This document shows, piece after piece, positions 1 through 4,942 of a stretch of 6,122 nt of DNA. This DNA is from Thermoplasmata archaeon (lineage in GTDB: Archaea; Thermoplasmatota; Thermoplasmata; Thermoplasmatales; Thermoplasmataceae): assembly GCA_021797385.1 (NCBI GenBank), contig JAJZZW010000116.1:1-6122 (forward strand), read 5' to 3'. The notes beneath the pieces were generated by a model. The model worked only from the letters and a program-made list of their open reading frames with translations. It ran no database searches and was not told the DNA's origin. How positions within the stretch are numbered: the stretch's first letter is position 1; every line of letters begins with the position of its first letter. The position numbers and the translations under genes were made by a program.

Positions 1-355
1 AATAATACAATATGTTTGCACGGATTCTGGACCTTATATTTCCTTCAAGCTTTTTATCATTTGAATCCAGTACCTTTCTATAGGATTCTACTATAGACTC
101 AATATTGATTTCCTCTATTCTAATCCCAGTAGACTTTGATAATAACTGTACATGTTCATAATCCTCCTTTTTTGTGAATTTGTCCGGCATGAACACTGCC
201 TTGATCTTATCGTAGTCTATTGAAGTTGCCAGCAGGGTAAGAACCAGGGAGCTATCTATTCCTGAACTTATCCCCACAATAGCATAAGCATTGCCTATTT
301 TTTCCTTTAAAAATTCTCTGATTGATTCTATCTTGCTTATTTCTTTATCATACAC
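1..355 (-). CDS. nadE: NAD+ synthetase, ammonia-dependent type (partial: first 118 residues)
   Basis: Makes NAD+ from deamido-NAD+, ATP and ammonia in the cytosol, the last step of NAD synthesis. Seen: a PP-loop near the N-terminus, VGISSGIDSSL at residues 27-37, which binds ATP pyrophosphate in N-type ATP pyrophosphatases, and GNIRSRIRANILYY at 105-118, the family's conserved basic segment. The protein starts just ahead of the synthetase domain, so there is no N-terminal glutaminase domain and free ammonia is the expected nitrogen donor. The start is GTG at 355: the only nearby ATGs are out of frame, and a TATA-like element lies about 29 nt upstream. The gene leaves the window at position 1, so roughly half of a usual 250-270 residue archaeal protein is seen. 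Odd point: the second PP-loop residue is Ser31 where Gly is usual (SGGxDS). It is divergent from the DUF3311/permease operon. The family assignment is firm. Confidence 0.93.
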   Translation of the reverse strand, partial: MYDKEISKIESIREFLKEKIGNAYAIVGISSGIDSSLVLTLLATSIDYDKIKAVFMPDKFTKKEDYEHVQLLSKSTGIRIEEINIESIVESYRKVLDSNDKKLEGNIRSRIRANILYY

Positions 356-376
356 ATTAAGATAATAATATAGGAT

Positions 377-391
377 TAAATAAATATTTAG
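377..391 (-). promoter_or_regulatory. Probable TATA box of nadE
   Basis: On the minus strand this reads CTAAATATTTATTTA. Its centre is about 29 nt upstream of the GTG at 355, so transcription should begin within a few bases of the start codon. No Shine-Dalgarno sequence is visible, which fits a leaderless or nearly leaderless mRNA. Confidence 0.5.
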
Positions 392-618
392 ATAATGTAT
401 TTGATATAAATTGATGAAATGATATATCATGTCATTCTATTTTTAACCATCTTACAATAAACATTGTTGGAAATATGGGAATTTTAGAGCAATAATTTGT
501 ACTATTGTAGGATATTTGAATAATAGTATAAAACTCAATTATGTAACATACTTTAATATTTAAATATTGAGTAAGGATATTAAGGAAATTATGAATGAAC
601 GTAAATGAAATCAATAAG
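392..618. other. AT-rich divergent intergenic region with two perfect palindromes
   Basis: No credible gene is seen here. The open frames are composed of AT-rich codons and match no recognisable family. Two perfect palindromes stand out: ATGATATATCAT at 419-430 and AATATTTAAATATT at 555-568. Two short inverted repeats lie between them: ACAAT/ATTGT with arms at 454-458 and 463-467, and CAATA/TATTG with arms at 490-494 and 503-507. Either could serve a regulator of the permease operon or nadE, but very AT-rich DNA makes such symmetry cheap. Confidence 0.35.
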
Positions 619-630
619 TTAATATATATG
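619..630 (+). promoter_or_regulatory. TATA box of the DUF3311/permease operon
   Basis: TTAATATATATG is centred about 24 nt upstream of the ATG at 649. The spacing puts the transcription start at or next to the A of the start codon, so the operon mRNA is predicted to be leaderless. No Shine-Dalgarno sequence precedes 649. Confidence 0.6.
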
Positions 631-648
631 TAAATATTAAAGATTCAA

Positions 649-861
649 ATGAACCCTATATTGAAATTCATTCTTCTGGCAACCCCATATGCTTTTATGG
701 TGCTGGGAGTGGGAATATATGATAGAGTAAATCCTGAACTTGGCGGTATACCGTTCTTTTACTGGTATCAGCTTGTCTGGATTTTTATAGCATCGGCCCT
801 GACGTTTAGTGTCTATTCCATAGAGAATAGTGAGAAGAAAAAGAAGAAGGCGGTGTCCTGA
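649..861 (+). CDS. DUF3311 small membrane protein, partner of the adjacent SSS permease
   Basis: A 70-residue membrane protein with two predicted helices, roughly residues 4-24 and 36-57, joined by a loop, and a Lys-rich C-terminal tail (KKKKK near 63-68) that by the positive-inside rule should face the cytoplasm. The GIPFFYWYQLVWI segment at about 33-45 is the hallmark of DUF3311. Family members are typically encoded directly upstream of a sodium:solute symporter-family permease, as here. The stop (859-861) overlaps the permease ATG (861-863) by one base, so the two are almost certainly cotranscribed and translationally coupled. A role as small subunit or assembly factor of the transporter is inferred from this constant pairing; no activity can be read from the sequence. 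The start is supported by a TATA box 24 nt upstream. Length is typical for the family. Confidence 0.88.
   Translation: MNPILKFILLATPYAFMVLGVGIYDRVNPELGGIPFFYWYQLVWIFIASALTFSVYSIENSEKKKKKAVS
848..855 (+). promoter_or_regulatory. Ribosome binding site of the permease, inside the DUF3311 gene
   Basis: AGGCGGTG resembles the archaeal GGAGGTG consensus with one central mismatch and lies 5 nt before the ATG at 861. It is the only good Shine-Dalgarno candidate noted in the window and sits at the only internal operon cistron, while the first genes of transcripts have none. That is the expected pattern where first genes are leaderless. Confidence 0.5.
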
Positions 862-2360
862 TGTTCACGGATCTTGATCTGGCACTGTTCTTTGCCATTA
901 TAATAGTTGTTCTCTTTGCAGGATACCTGGCATATTTCTGGAGAAAGCCAAAGGATATGGATGCCAGTGGAGAATGGAGCCTGGGAGGAAGAAGGTTCGG
1001 TACAGTTGTAATGTGGTTTTTGCTTGGCGGTGATTTATACACAGCATATACTCTTATAGCCGTTCCCGGAGCTGCCGCAACATCCGGTATCGGCGGCGGT
1101 GCATTTGCAATGTTTGCCATAGCATACGGAGTAATGATATACCCTATCGTTTATGCAACCATGCCCAGACTCTGGAACGTTTCCAAGAGAAGGGGATACA
1201 TAACAGCATCTGATTTTGTCAAGGATAGATTCTCATCCAGATCACTTGCAATGCTTATAGCATTAACAGGAGTTCTGGCCGAGCTTCCTTACATAGCATT
1301 GCAGATAACCGGAATAAAGTACGTTCTTGCTGCACTGTCACTTCCAATCACACTGAGCCTGATTATAGCTTTCCTGCTTGTAGCCGGTTTTACCTTTGTA
1401 AGTGGTATGAGAGGCCCTGCTCTTACATCCATACTCAAGGATTCCATAATATGGGTTGCAGTAATAGTTATAATTATATACATACCCATAAGATTGGGTG
1501 GTTTCGGTGCAATATTCCACGTCGCTGGAACAATAAGCCCGAACCTTTTGAGCATAAATCCGGCAATAGATGTTGGATATACTACCCTTGCACTGGGGTC
1601 TGCCCTGGCACTGTTCCTTTATCCGCATGCAATAACAGGAACACTGGGTGCAAAAGATTCTAAAACAATAAGGAGAAACGCATCATTATTACCTCTGTAT
1701 AACGTGCTTTTAATGTTCGTTGCCATAGTGGGAATCATGGCGGTAGTATATTTCAATGCCTACCCAAAGGTAAGCAGTGAGGCACTTCCGTTGATTGTGC
1801 TTCATATGTTCCCCGCATCTTTCACTGCATTCGCATTCGCTGCAGTGGTTGTAGGAAGTATAGTACCCGCATCCATAATGGCACTTGCATCAGCTAACCT
1901 GCTCACAAGAAACGTTTATGTGGAATACATAAACCCGAAGGCATCTGACAGGAGCCAGACCAACCTTTCAAGGGTGCTTGTTCTGGTAGTAATTGTGGCA
2001 GCACTGTTATTCTCACTGGTTCCGGCAGCATCCGGAGAAATTGTATACCTCCAAACAATAGGTGGAGCCTTCATAATGCAGACATTACCTGCAGTATACC
2101 TTGCACTGTATACAAGAAAATTGAATAAATATCCGGTTGCAGCAGGATGGGCAGTAGGACTAACAACAACCATTGTGATGCTGGCAGAGTTAGACTTCAA
2201 ATCTTCACTCTATGCACATCTTGATTTCATGTATATCGGTGTGTTCGCACTGGTGCTGAATCTGGTTGTTGTTGGAATAGGCATGGCCATAATGAAGGCA
2301 ATGAACAAAGTGAAGGATGAGGGAATAATAGAAAATTCTGAATTCGAGGATATAGAGTAA
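861..2360 (+). CDS. SSS-family permease, MctP-like monocarboxylate transporter
   Basis: A 499-residue polytopic membrane protein of the solute:sodium symporter family (LeuT fold), with about 13 hydrophobic segments. TM1 is about residues 6-27, followed by the family-typical WSLGGRRFG at 39-47. SGMRGPALTSILKDSIIW at 181-198 corresponds to the conserved GG-x-A...D segment, and PASIMALASANLLTRNVY at 336-353 to the conserved TM8 region. The NLLTRNVY ending and the DUF3311 partner point to the MctP branch, whose studied members import lactate, pyruvate, acetate or related monocarboxylates. The exact substrate cannot be read. Odd point: by eye, the two adjacent hydroxyl residues of the Na2 site (Ser340/Thr341 in PutP, Ser364/Ser365 in vSGLT) align with Ala341 and Leu342, so coupling to Na+ is doubtful and H+ coupling is possible. 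All 16 arginines are AGA/AGG. The gene converges on its right neighbour with a 1-nt gap. Confidence 0.88.
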   Translation: MFTDLDLALFFAIIIVVLFAGYLAYFWRKPKDMDASGEWSLGGRRFGTVVMWFLLGGDLYTAYTLIAVPGAAATSGIGGGAFAMFAIAYGVMIYPIVYATMPRLWNVSKRRGYITASDFVKDRFSSRSLAMLIALTGVLAELPYIALQITGIKYVLAALSLPITLSLIIAFLLVAGFTFVSGMRGPALTSILKDSIIWVAVIVIIIYIPIRLGGFGAIFHVAGTISPNLLSINPAIDVGYTTLALGSALALFLYPHAITGTLGAKDSKTIRRNASLLPLYNVLLMFVAIVGIMAVVYFNAYPKVSSEALPLIVLHMFPASFTAFAFAAVVVGSIVPASIMALASANLLTRNVYVEYINPKASDRSQTNLSRVLVLVVIVAALLFSLVPAASGEIVYLQTIGGAFIMQTLPAVYLALYTRKLNKYPVAAGWAVGLTTTIVMLAELDFKSSLYAHLDFMYIGVFALVLNLVVVGIGMAIMKAMNKVKDEGIIENSEFEDIE

Positions 2361-2361
2361 T

Positions 2362-2724
2362 CTATCCCCTTTTTTCATCTAAATATATTTTAATTTTATA
2401 TCTTATACAATCCATGAATCTATCATGGTGATCATTTCTTTTTTTTGCAATATAATCAAGTATTTCAGGAATTTCAATAAGAATTTCTGCATTATTTTTC
2501 ATGAGGGAAATCATTCTTTTCGTATCAGGTATATTTGTTACCTTTCTTTCCTTTACGAGCTTATCCAGAAAGGGATCGGTTTCAATAATCCAGTCCTTGA
2601 TAACTTTCTCAATATCATCTTTTCTTACTGCAAGGGTTCTGGCTATCTGTTTCACAGGCTTGTTAACACACCTCAACCCTGCCACTGCCTCTTCCAGTTT
2701 CTTATTCATAATACTGTATTCCAT
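2362..2724 (-). CDS. Hypothetical protein with helix-turn-helix-like N-terminus
   Basis: I do not recognise this 120-residue protein. It is soluble, highly charged and predicted mostly helical. Residues about 8-45 can be read as three helices (LEEAVAGLRCV, PVKQIARTLAV, RKDDIEKVIKDW), the spacing of a winged or sigma-region-4-like helix-turn-helix, so a DNA-binding role is possible but unproven. The C-terminal half (about 65-118) is helical with many Lys, Arg, Asp and Glu and two adjacent His (HHDRF). It lies 49 nt downstream of hemA on the same strand and may be cotranscribed or use its own TATA element in that gap. The start is uncertain: ATG 2724 gives 120 residues, and ATG 2709 (Met6) gives 115. 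A TATA-like element at 2732-2742 is ideally placed for a leaderless start at 2709, while one at 2754-2767 would suit 2724. Arginines are mostly AGA/AGG, consistent with a resident gene. Confidence 0.65.
   Translation of the reverse strand: MEYSIMNKKLEEAVAGLRCVNKPVKQIARTLAVRKDDIEKVIKDWIIETDPFLDKLVKERKVTNIPDTKRMISLMKNNAEILIEIPEILDYIAKKRNDHHDRFMDCIRYKIKIYLDEKRG
2366..2375 (+). terminator. T-tract terminator of the permease operon
   Basis: CCCCTTTTTT begins 6 nt after the permease stop. Six consecutive T residues on the non-template strand suit intrinsic termination by archaeal RNA polymerase. The tract lies inside the 3' end of the convergent gene, so the two transcripts must overlap slightly. 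Confidence 0.45.
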
Positions 2725-2753
2725 GAAAATACATATATGTCACTATCTATGTG

Positions 2754-2767
2754 CAATATATATACTG
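2754..2767 (-). promoter_or_regulatory. Possible TATA box in the hemA-downstream gap
   Basis: On the minus strand this reads CAGTATATATATTG, about 36 nt before the ATG at 2724. A second TATA-like stretch at 2732-2742 is about 28 nt before the ATG at 2709. Either would give the downstream gene a promoter independent of hemA. The sequence does not decide between them. Confidence 0.35.
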
Positions 2768-2772
2768 AAAAA
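2768..2772 (-). terminator. Short T-tract after hemA
   Basis: On the minus strand TTTTT begins one base after the hemA stop codon (2776-2774). Five T residues can terminate archaeal RNA polymerase at least partly, which would separate hemA from the following gene. Confidence 0.3.
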
Positions 2773-2773
2773 T

Positions 2774-3976
2774 TTATTTTATAATTTTTTTACTCTCATG
2801 CTTCAGAGATTTGTCAAGAATAGTGTCATATTCCCTCAAAACATAGGAGTAGTTTTTATTATTTCTTATGAATGTTTTAATTGAATTTGTATAGGGTGAA
2901 AGCAATTTGTTTGTGAATGAGTTAAGCATGACTTTTATTACCTTTTCCTGTTCTTCCGTGATACTTATCTTTCTCTTCAATTCATCAATTTCCTCTTCCA
3001 TGATTTCACCGGAATACCTGTAGAACATGGATATGATGTCATCTGACTTCATCTGGTTTATCCTATCCTTATACAGTTCAAGCTCATTTTCAATAATTTC
3101 CTTACTTCTCTGAATTTCTTTCATCCTCTGCCCTTTTGTTTCGGATGAAATCTTGTAGATCATGTCAAGATTGTATAATGATACATTATCAGGAAGTGCA
3201 TTTTCAATGTTCGGCGGATTTGAGAGGTCTACCATTATTTTATTTCCATGTATATCATTCAGGTCTGTTTTTTTGATGATATATTTTTTTGATGATGTAG
3301 CCGCAATTACTATGTCGTTTGATTTAATTAATTCTGGAATGCTGGAAAGGTCTGAGTAAGATGCACCGTAGAGTATAGCTAGATTTCTTGCGTGGTCCAG
3401 TGACCTCCCATAAACAGTTACAGTTGATTCAGATCTTGATAAGTAATTCAGGAGTGAAACCGCCATTTTCCCGGTACCTATTATCCCGATTCTCTTGCCC
3501 TTTAAGCCGTACTGTTTTTCCACTATATCAAGGCTTATGGTGGATAAGGATGTTTTTCCGTGGGATATATCAGTCTGTGTTCTTACATCCTTTCCCACTG
3601 AAAGTGCCTTCTGGAATGTATATGAGAGAAACTTATCAATATGTTTTCTCTTAGTGGAGAGATCATAGGCAGATTTTATCTGCCGTAGAATATCATTTTC
3701 TCCAAGTGCCATTGATTCGAGCCCGGATGATACCATGAATAAATGTTTTACTGATGCCGGATATTCAACATAAACAGGATTCTCTGAAATAATAGGAATT
3801 CTTCCCTCACTGGAAAAATAAATTTCGACACGGTTGCATGTGATAAGCAGAACATATTTCCCTATTCCGTTTTGCTCCATGATGGTTTCAAAATAGGAGG
3901 GATCATGTTTTATGACTTCATTGAATGTCTCCGGAGTATCCTTATAGTTCCAGGATAATAGCTCTATATCACCCAT
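2774..3976 (-). CDS. hemA: Glutamyl-tRNA reductase
   Basis: Reduces glutamate on tRNA-Glu to glutamate-1-semialdehyde with NADPH, the first committed step of the C5 route to heme and other tetrapyrroles, in the cytosol. The 400-residue length is normal. Seen in order: the catalytic domain with LLITCNRVEIY (nucleophile Cys47 at 43-53), the KHLFMVSSGLESMALGEND stretch at 77-95 (conserved His78, SGLES, GE), then QIKSAY at 99-104; a Rossmann NADPH domain after GLKGKRIGIIGTGKMA at 157-172 (GTGKMA core 167-172); and a helical, charged C-terminal dimerisation domain from about 275. The GE-x-QI motif reads GENDI, a mild departure. The start at ATG 3976 is backed by a TATA box 26-27 nt upstream, so the mRNA should be leaderless. 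No other hem gene is in the window. The last 20 or so residues are Lys-rich and variable in the family. Identification is firm. Confidence 0.96.
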   Translation of the reverse strand: MGDIELLSWNYKDTPETFNEVIKHDPSYFETIMEQNGIGKYVLLITCNRVEIYFSSEGRIPIISENPVYVEYPASVKHLFMVSSGLESMALGENDILRQIKSAYDLSTKRKHIDKFLSYTFQKALSVGKDVRTQTDISHGKTSLSTISLDIVEKQYGLKGKRIGIIGTGKMAVSLLNYLSRSESTVTVYGRSLDHARNLAILYGASYSDLSSIPELIKSNDIVIAATSSKKYIIKKTDLNDIHGNKIMVDLSNPPNIENALPDNVSLYNLDMIYKISSETKGQRMKEIQRSKEIIENELELYKDRINQMKSDDIISMFYRYSGEIMEEEIDELKRKISITEEQEKVIKVMLNSFTNKLLSPYTNSIKTFIRNNKNYSYVLREYDTILDKSLKHESKKIIK

Positions 3977-3997
3977 ATAATTGTGAATACCAATTTG

Positions 3998-4007
3998 TTA
4001 TATAAAG
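3998..4007 (-). promoter_or_regulatory. TATA box of hemA
   Basis: CTTTATATAA on the minus strand is centred 26-27 nt before the hemA ATG, predicting a leaderless transcript. The stretch between it and the ATG carries a 13-base identity (3984-3996) to the second CRISPR spacer on the right. Confidence 0.65.
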
Positions 4008-4090
4008 CAATTGGTGGTTAAATTATATAGTAATAAACTGTTATGTAATAAATAGTATGCATGGTTGATAAAAGCGTAATAGCCTGAATA

Positions 4091-4099
4091 GTATATACA
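4091..4099 (+). promoter_or_regulatory. Possible TATA box of the small membrane protein gene
   Basis: GTATATACA is centred 24 nt before the internal ATG at 4119 but only 9 nt before the ATG at 4104. If it is the working promoter, translation would start at Met6 (4119), giving 70 residues. Confidence 0.4.
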
Positions 4100-4103
4100 A
4101 TAA

Positions 4104-4331
4104 ATGGATAAAATCGACATGGAAATCAAGGAGCTCTTCGAGGAGAAAAAAAGGATGCCTGCAGGGAAATTTCTTGTACTGTTAGCACTGGTAATGGGTA
4201 CCAATGCAGTCCTTGTTTTATCTTCCATGTTTACATCTGTGATTTTTATCCGGATGATTCTTATATCATTGTCAGGGATACTCATTACAGGCTTCTTTCT
4301 CTGGTTCTTCTTCAGATTTTATAGAAAATAA
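4104..4331 (+). CDS. Hypothetical small two-helix membrane protein
   Basis: I do not recognise this 75-residue protein. It has a charged, probably amphipathic N-terminal segment (residues 1-21, rich in Glu and Lys) and two hydrophobic helices, about 22-44 and 46-69, with a short hinge between them. It ends in a basic tail (RFYRK). Both ends of the hairpin are charged, so N- and C-termini probably face the cytoplasm. There is no signal-peptide cleavage site or metal-binding motif. The gene stands alone between divergent hemA and the tRNA, whose TATA box begins 6 nt after its stop. The start is ambiguous: ATG 4104, or ATG 4119 (Met6), the better fit to the TATA element at 4091-4099 if leaderless. 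Arginine codons are mixed. A real gene is likely because of the membrane pattern and clean promoter, but its role is unknown. Confidence 0.6.
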   Translation: MDKIDMEIKELFEEKKRMPAGKFLVLLALVMGTNAVLVLSSMFTSVIFIRMILISLSGILITGFFLWFFFRFYRK

Positions 4332-4337
4332 AAAATG

Positions 4338-4348
4338 TTTATATAAAA
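4338..4348 (+). promoter_or_regulatory. TATA box of tRNA-Asp
   Basis: TTTATATAAAA is centred about 32 nt before the first base of the tRNA, which predicts a 5' leader of about 5 nt for RNase P to remove. It begins only 6 nt after the stop of the small membrane protein gene. Confidence 0.65.
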
Positions 4349-4374
4349 CGATGGAATTACGGGAATACAAGGTT

Positions 4375-4447
4375 GCCCCGATAGTGTAGCGGCCTATCAT
4401 ACAGGCCTGTCGAGCCTGTGACACGGGTTCAAATCCCGTTCGGGGCG
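4375..4447 (+). tRNA. tRNA-Asp (anticodon GTC)
   Basis: A full 73-nt cloverleaf, read by hand. The acceptor stem GCCCCGA (4375-4381) pairs with TCGGGGC (4440-4446), followed by discriminator G at 4447. The anticodon stem CAGGC/GCCTG flanks a seven-base loop CTGTCGA with anticodon GTC, decoding GAC and GAU as aspartate. The T arm is ACGGG/CCCGT around TTCAAAT. There is no intron. CCA is not encoded, so it must be added after transcription. This tRNA marks the border between housekeeping genes on the left and the CRISPR-Cas region on the right. Confidence 0.96.
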
Positions 4448-4470
4448 CTGGTTACCTACCAGGTTGTTTT
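4448..4470 (+). terminator. Hairpin and T-rich stretch after tRNA-Asp
   Basis: CTGGT (4448-4452) and ACCAG (4458-4462) form a five-pair stem with a five-base loop TACCT, followed by GTTGTTTT. This starts directly after the tRNA and resembles a terminator. The T-rich tail is the part archaeal RNA polymerase would use. Confidence 0.4.
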
Positions 4471-4490
4471 CCCTCTTTATTCTCGAAGCC

Positions 4491-4524
4491 GAAAAATCAA
4501 GCTTTTTCATGTTCTTGCGCAAGA
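4491..4524. repeat. Hairpin plus 12-bp palindrome between tRNA and CRISPR array
   Basis: GAAAAA (4491-4496) and TTTTTC (4503-4508) are inverted arms around six bases. Just after them lies TCTTGCGCAAGA (4513-4524), a perfect 12-base palindrome and a GC-rich island in AT-rich DNA. No gene is recognisable, although the minus strand is open for about 29 codons from 4536 towards the tRNA. It could be remnant coding sequence, an integration scar or a protein-binding site. Confidence 0.35.
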
Positions 4525-4537
4525 CAGGGAATGACTA

Positions 4538-4694
4538 ATTTTTATCCTATTATGGTTCTATTTTTAGCTACTATGAATACCAATTTATTTAATGATATTT
4601 TTCATTTTTAATCCTATATTGGTTCTATTTTATCCGGAAGTTCTAGACAAATCTTCAATGTCCATCATCTTTCAATCCTATATTGGTTCTATTT
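4538..4694 (-). CRISPR. Short CRISPR array: three repeats, two spacers
   Basis: Three copies of a repeat occur at 4669-4694, 4605-4630 and 4538-4563, with unit lengths of 64 and 67 nt. Read on the minus strand the intact copy (4694 to 4669) begins AAATAGAACCAATATAGG and ends ATTGAAAG, the usual 3' end of archaeal type I repeats. The true repeat may extend a few bases further 5'. The middle copy has two changes in the last six bases (TAAAAA for TGAAAG). The left copy differs in the core (ATAATAGG for AATATAGG) and has also lost the end. Decay therefore increases leftwards, as expected for the leader-distal end, and puts the leader on the right. Spacers are about 38 nt (4631-4668) and 41 nt (4564-4604). 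The array faces away from the divergent cas3. Confidence 0.85.
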
Positions 4695-4900
4695 ATTCTA
4701 TTCTTTAAATGGTAAATTGAAATAAAAGTTTTATGATTAATTCACTATATTATGACAAATTAAATACAGCCACGCATCCTGAGCATAACTTAAAACTAAA
4801 CGATAAGAAGTTAGATCATATCATAAATCAAAAAGTAGAGTTATATATTTAATTTGTATTAATATATAATGTAAATGTTGTGTCAACGCCTAACAAAACT
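4695..4900 (-). promoter_or_regulatory. Probable CRISPR leader
   Basis: About 200 AT-rich bases between the intact repeat and the cas3 promoter, with no credible gene. The repeat orientation makes this the leader side, so it should carry the array promoter and the site for new-spacer insertion. TATA-like stretches on the minus strand include CATAATATAG at 4744-4753; I cannot choose the working one. A small inverted repeat, GTTG-TGT-CAAC at 4877-4887, lies at the end next to cas3. Confidence 0.5.
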
Positions 4901-4905
4901 AAATA

Positions 4906-4919
4906 TTTATATATATTTA
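4906..4919 (+). promoter_or_regulatory. TATA box of cas3
   Basis: TTTATATATATTTA is centred about 31 nt before the TTG at 4943, placing the transcription start near 4938, only a few bases ahead of the proposed start codon. This supports TTG 4943, because the in-frame stop TGA at 4937-4939 rules out a longer protein. Confidence 0.5.
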
Positions 4920-4942
4920 ACTGTTAACATTGTTGATGATGT

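Noticed and set aside
367..377. AATATAGGATT, identical to the core of the CRISPR repeat, lies between the nadE TATA box and its start.
   Set aside because: Only 11 bases match; the flanks differ (no AACC before, no GAAAG after), there is no second copy nearby, and the sequence is AT-rich. Probably chance.
432..614. A 60-codon minus-strand open frame in the intergenic region.
   Set aside because: Its product is dominated by Ile, Tyr, Asn and Phe from AT-rich codons, has no recognisable motif, and overlaps the promoter region of the permease operon.
806..1120. A 104-codon minus-strand frame opposite the permease gene, and other long frames opposite or inside 1289-2200.
   Set aside because: They lie entirely within the clear coding frame of the permease and show no family features.
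2425..2884. Plus-strand frames of 119 and 127 codons across the hypothetical gene and the end of hemA.
   Set aside because: They are the complement of two minus-strand genes and span the gap between them; the Phe/Ile-rich products look like antisense translation.
4448..4536. Minus-strand open frame of about 29 codons continuing into the antisense of the tRNA, as a possible gene end.
   Set aside because: No start or recognisable domain, and frames running through tRNA antisense are a known source of false proteins. Kept only as a possible remnant in the palindrome entry.
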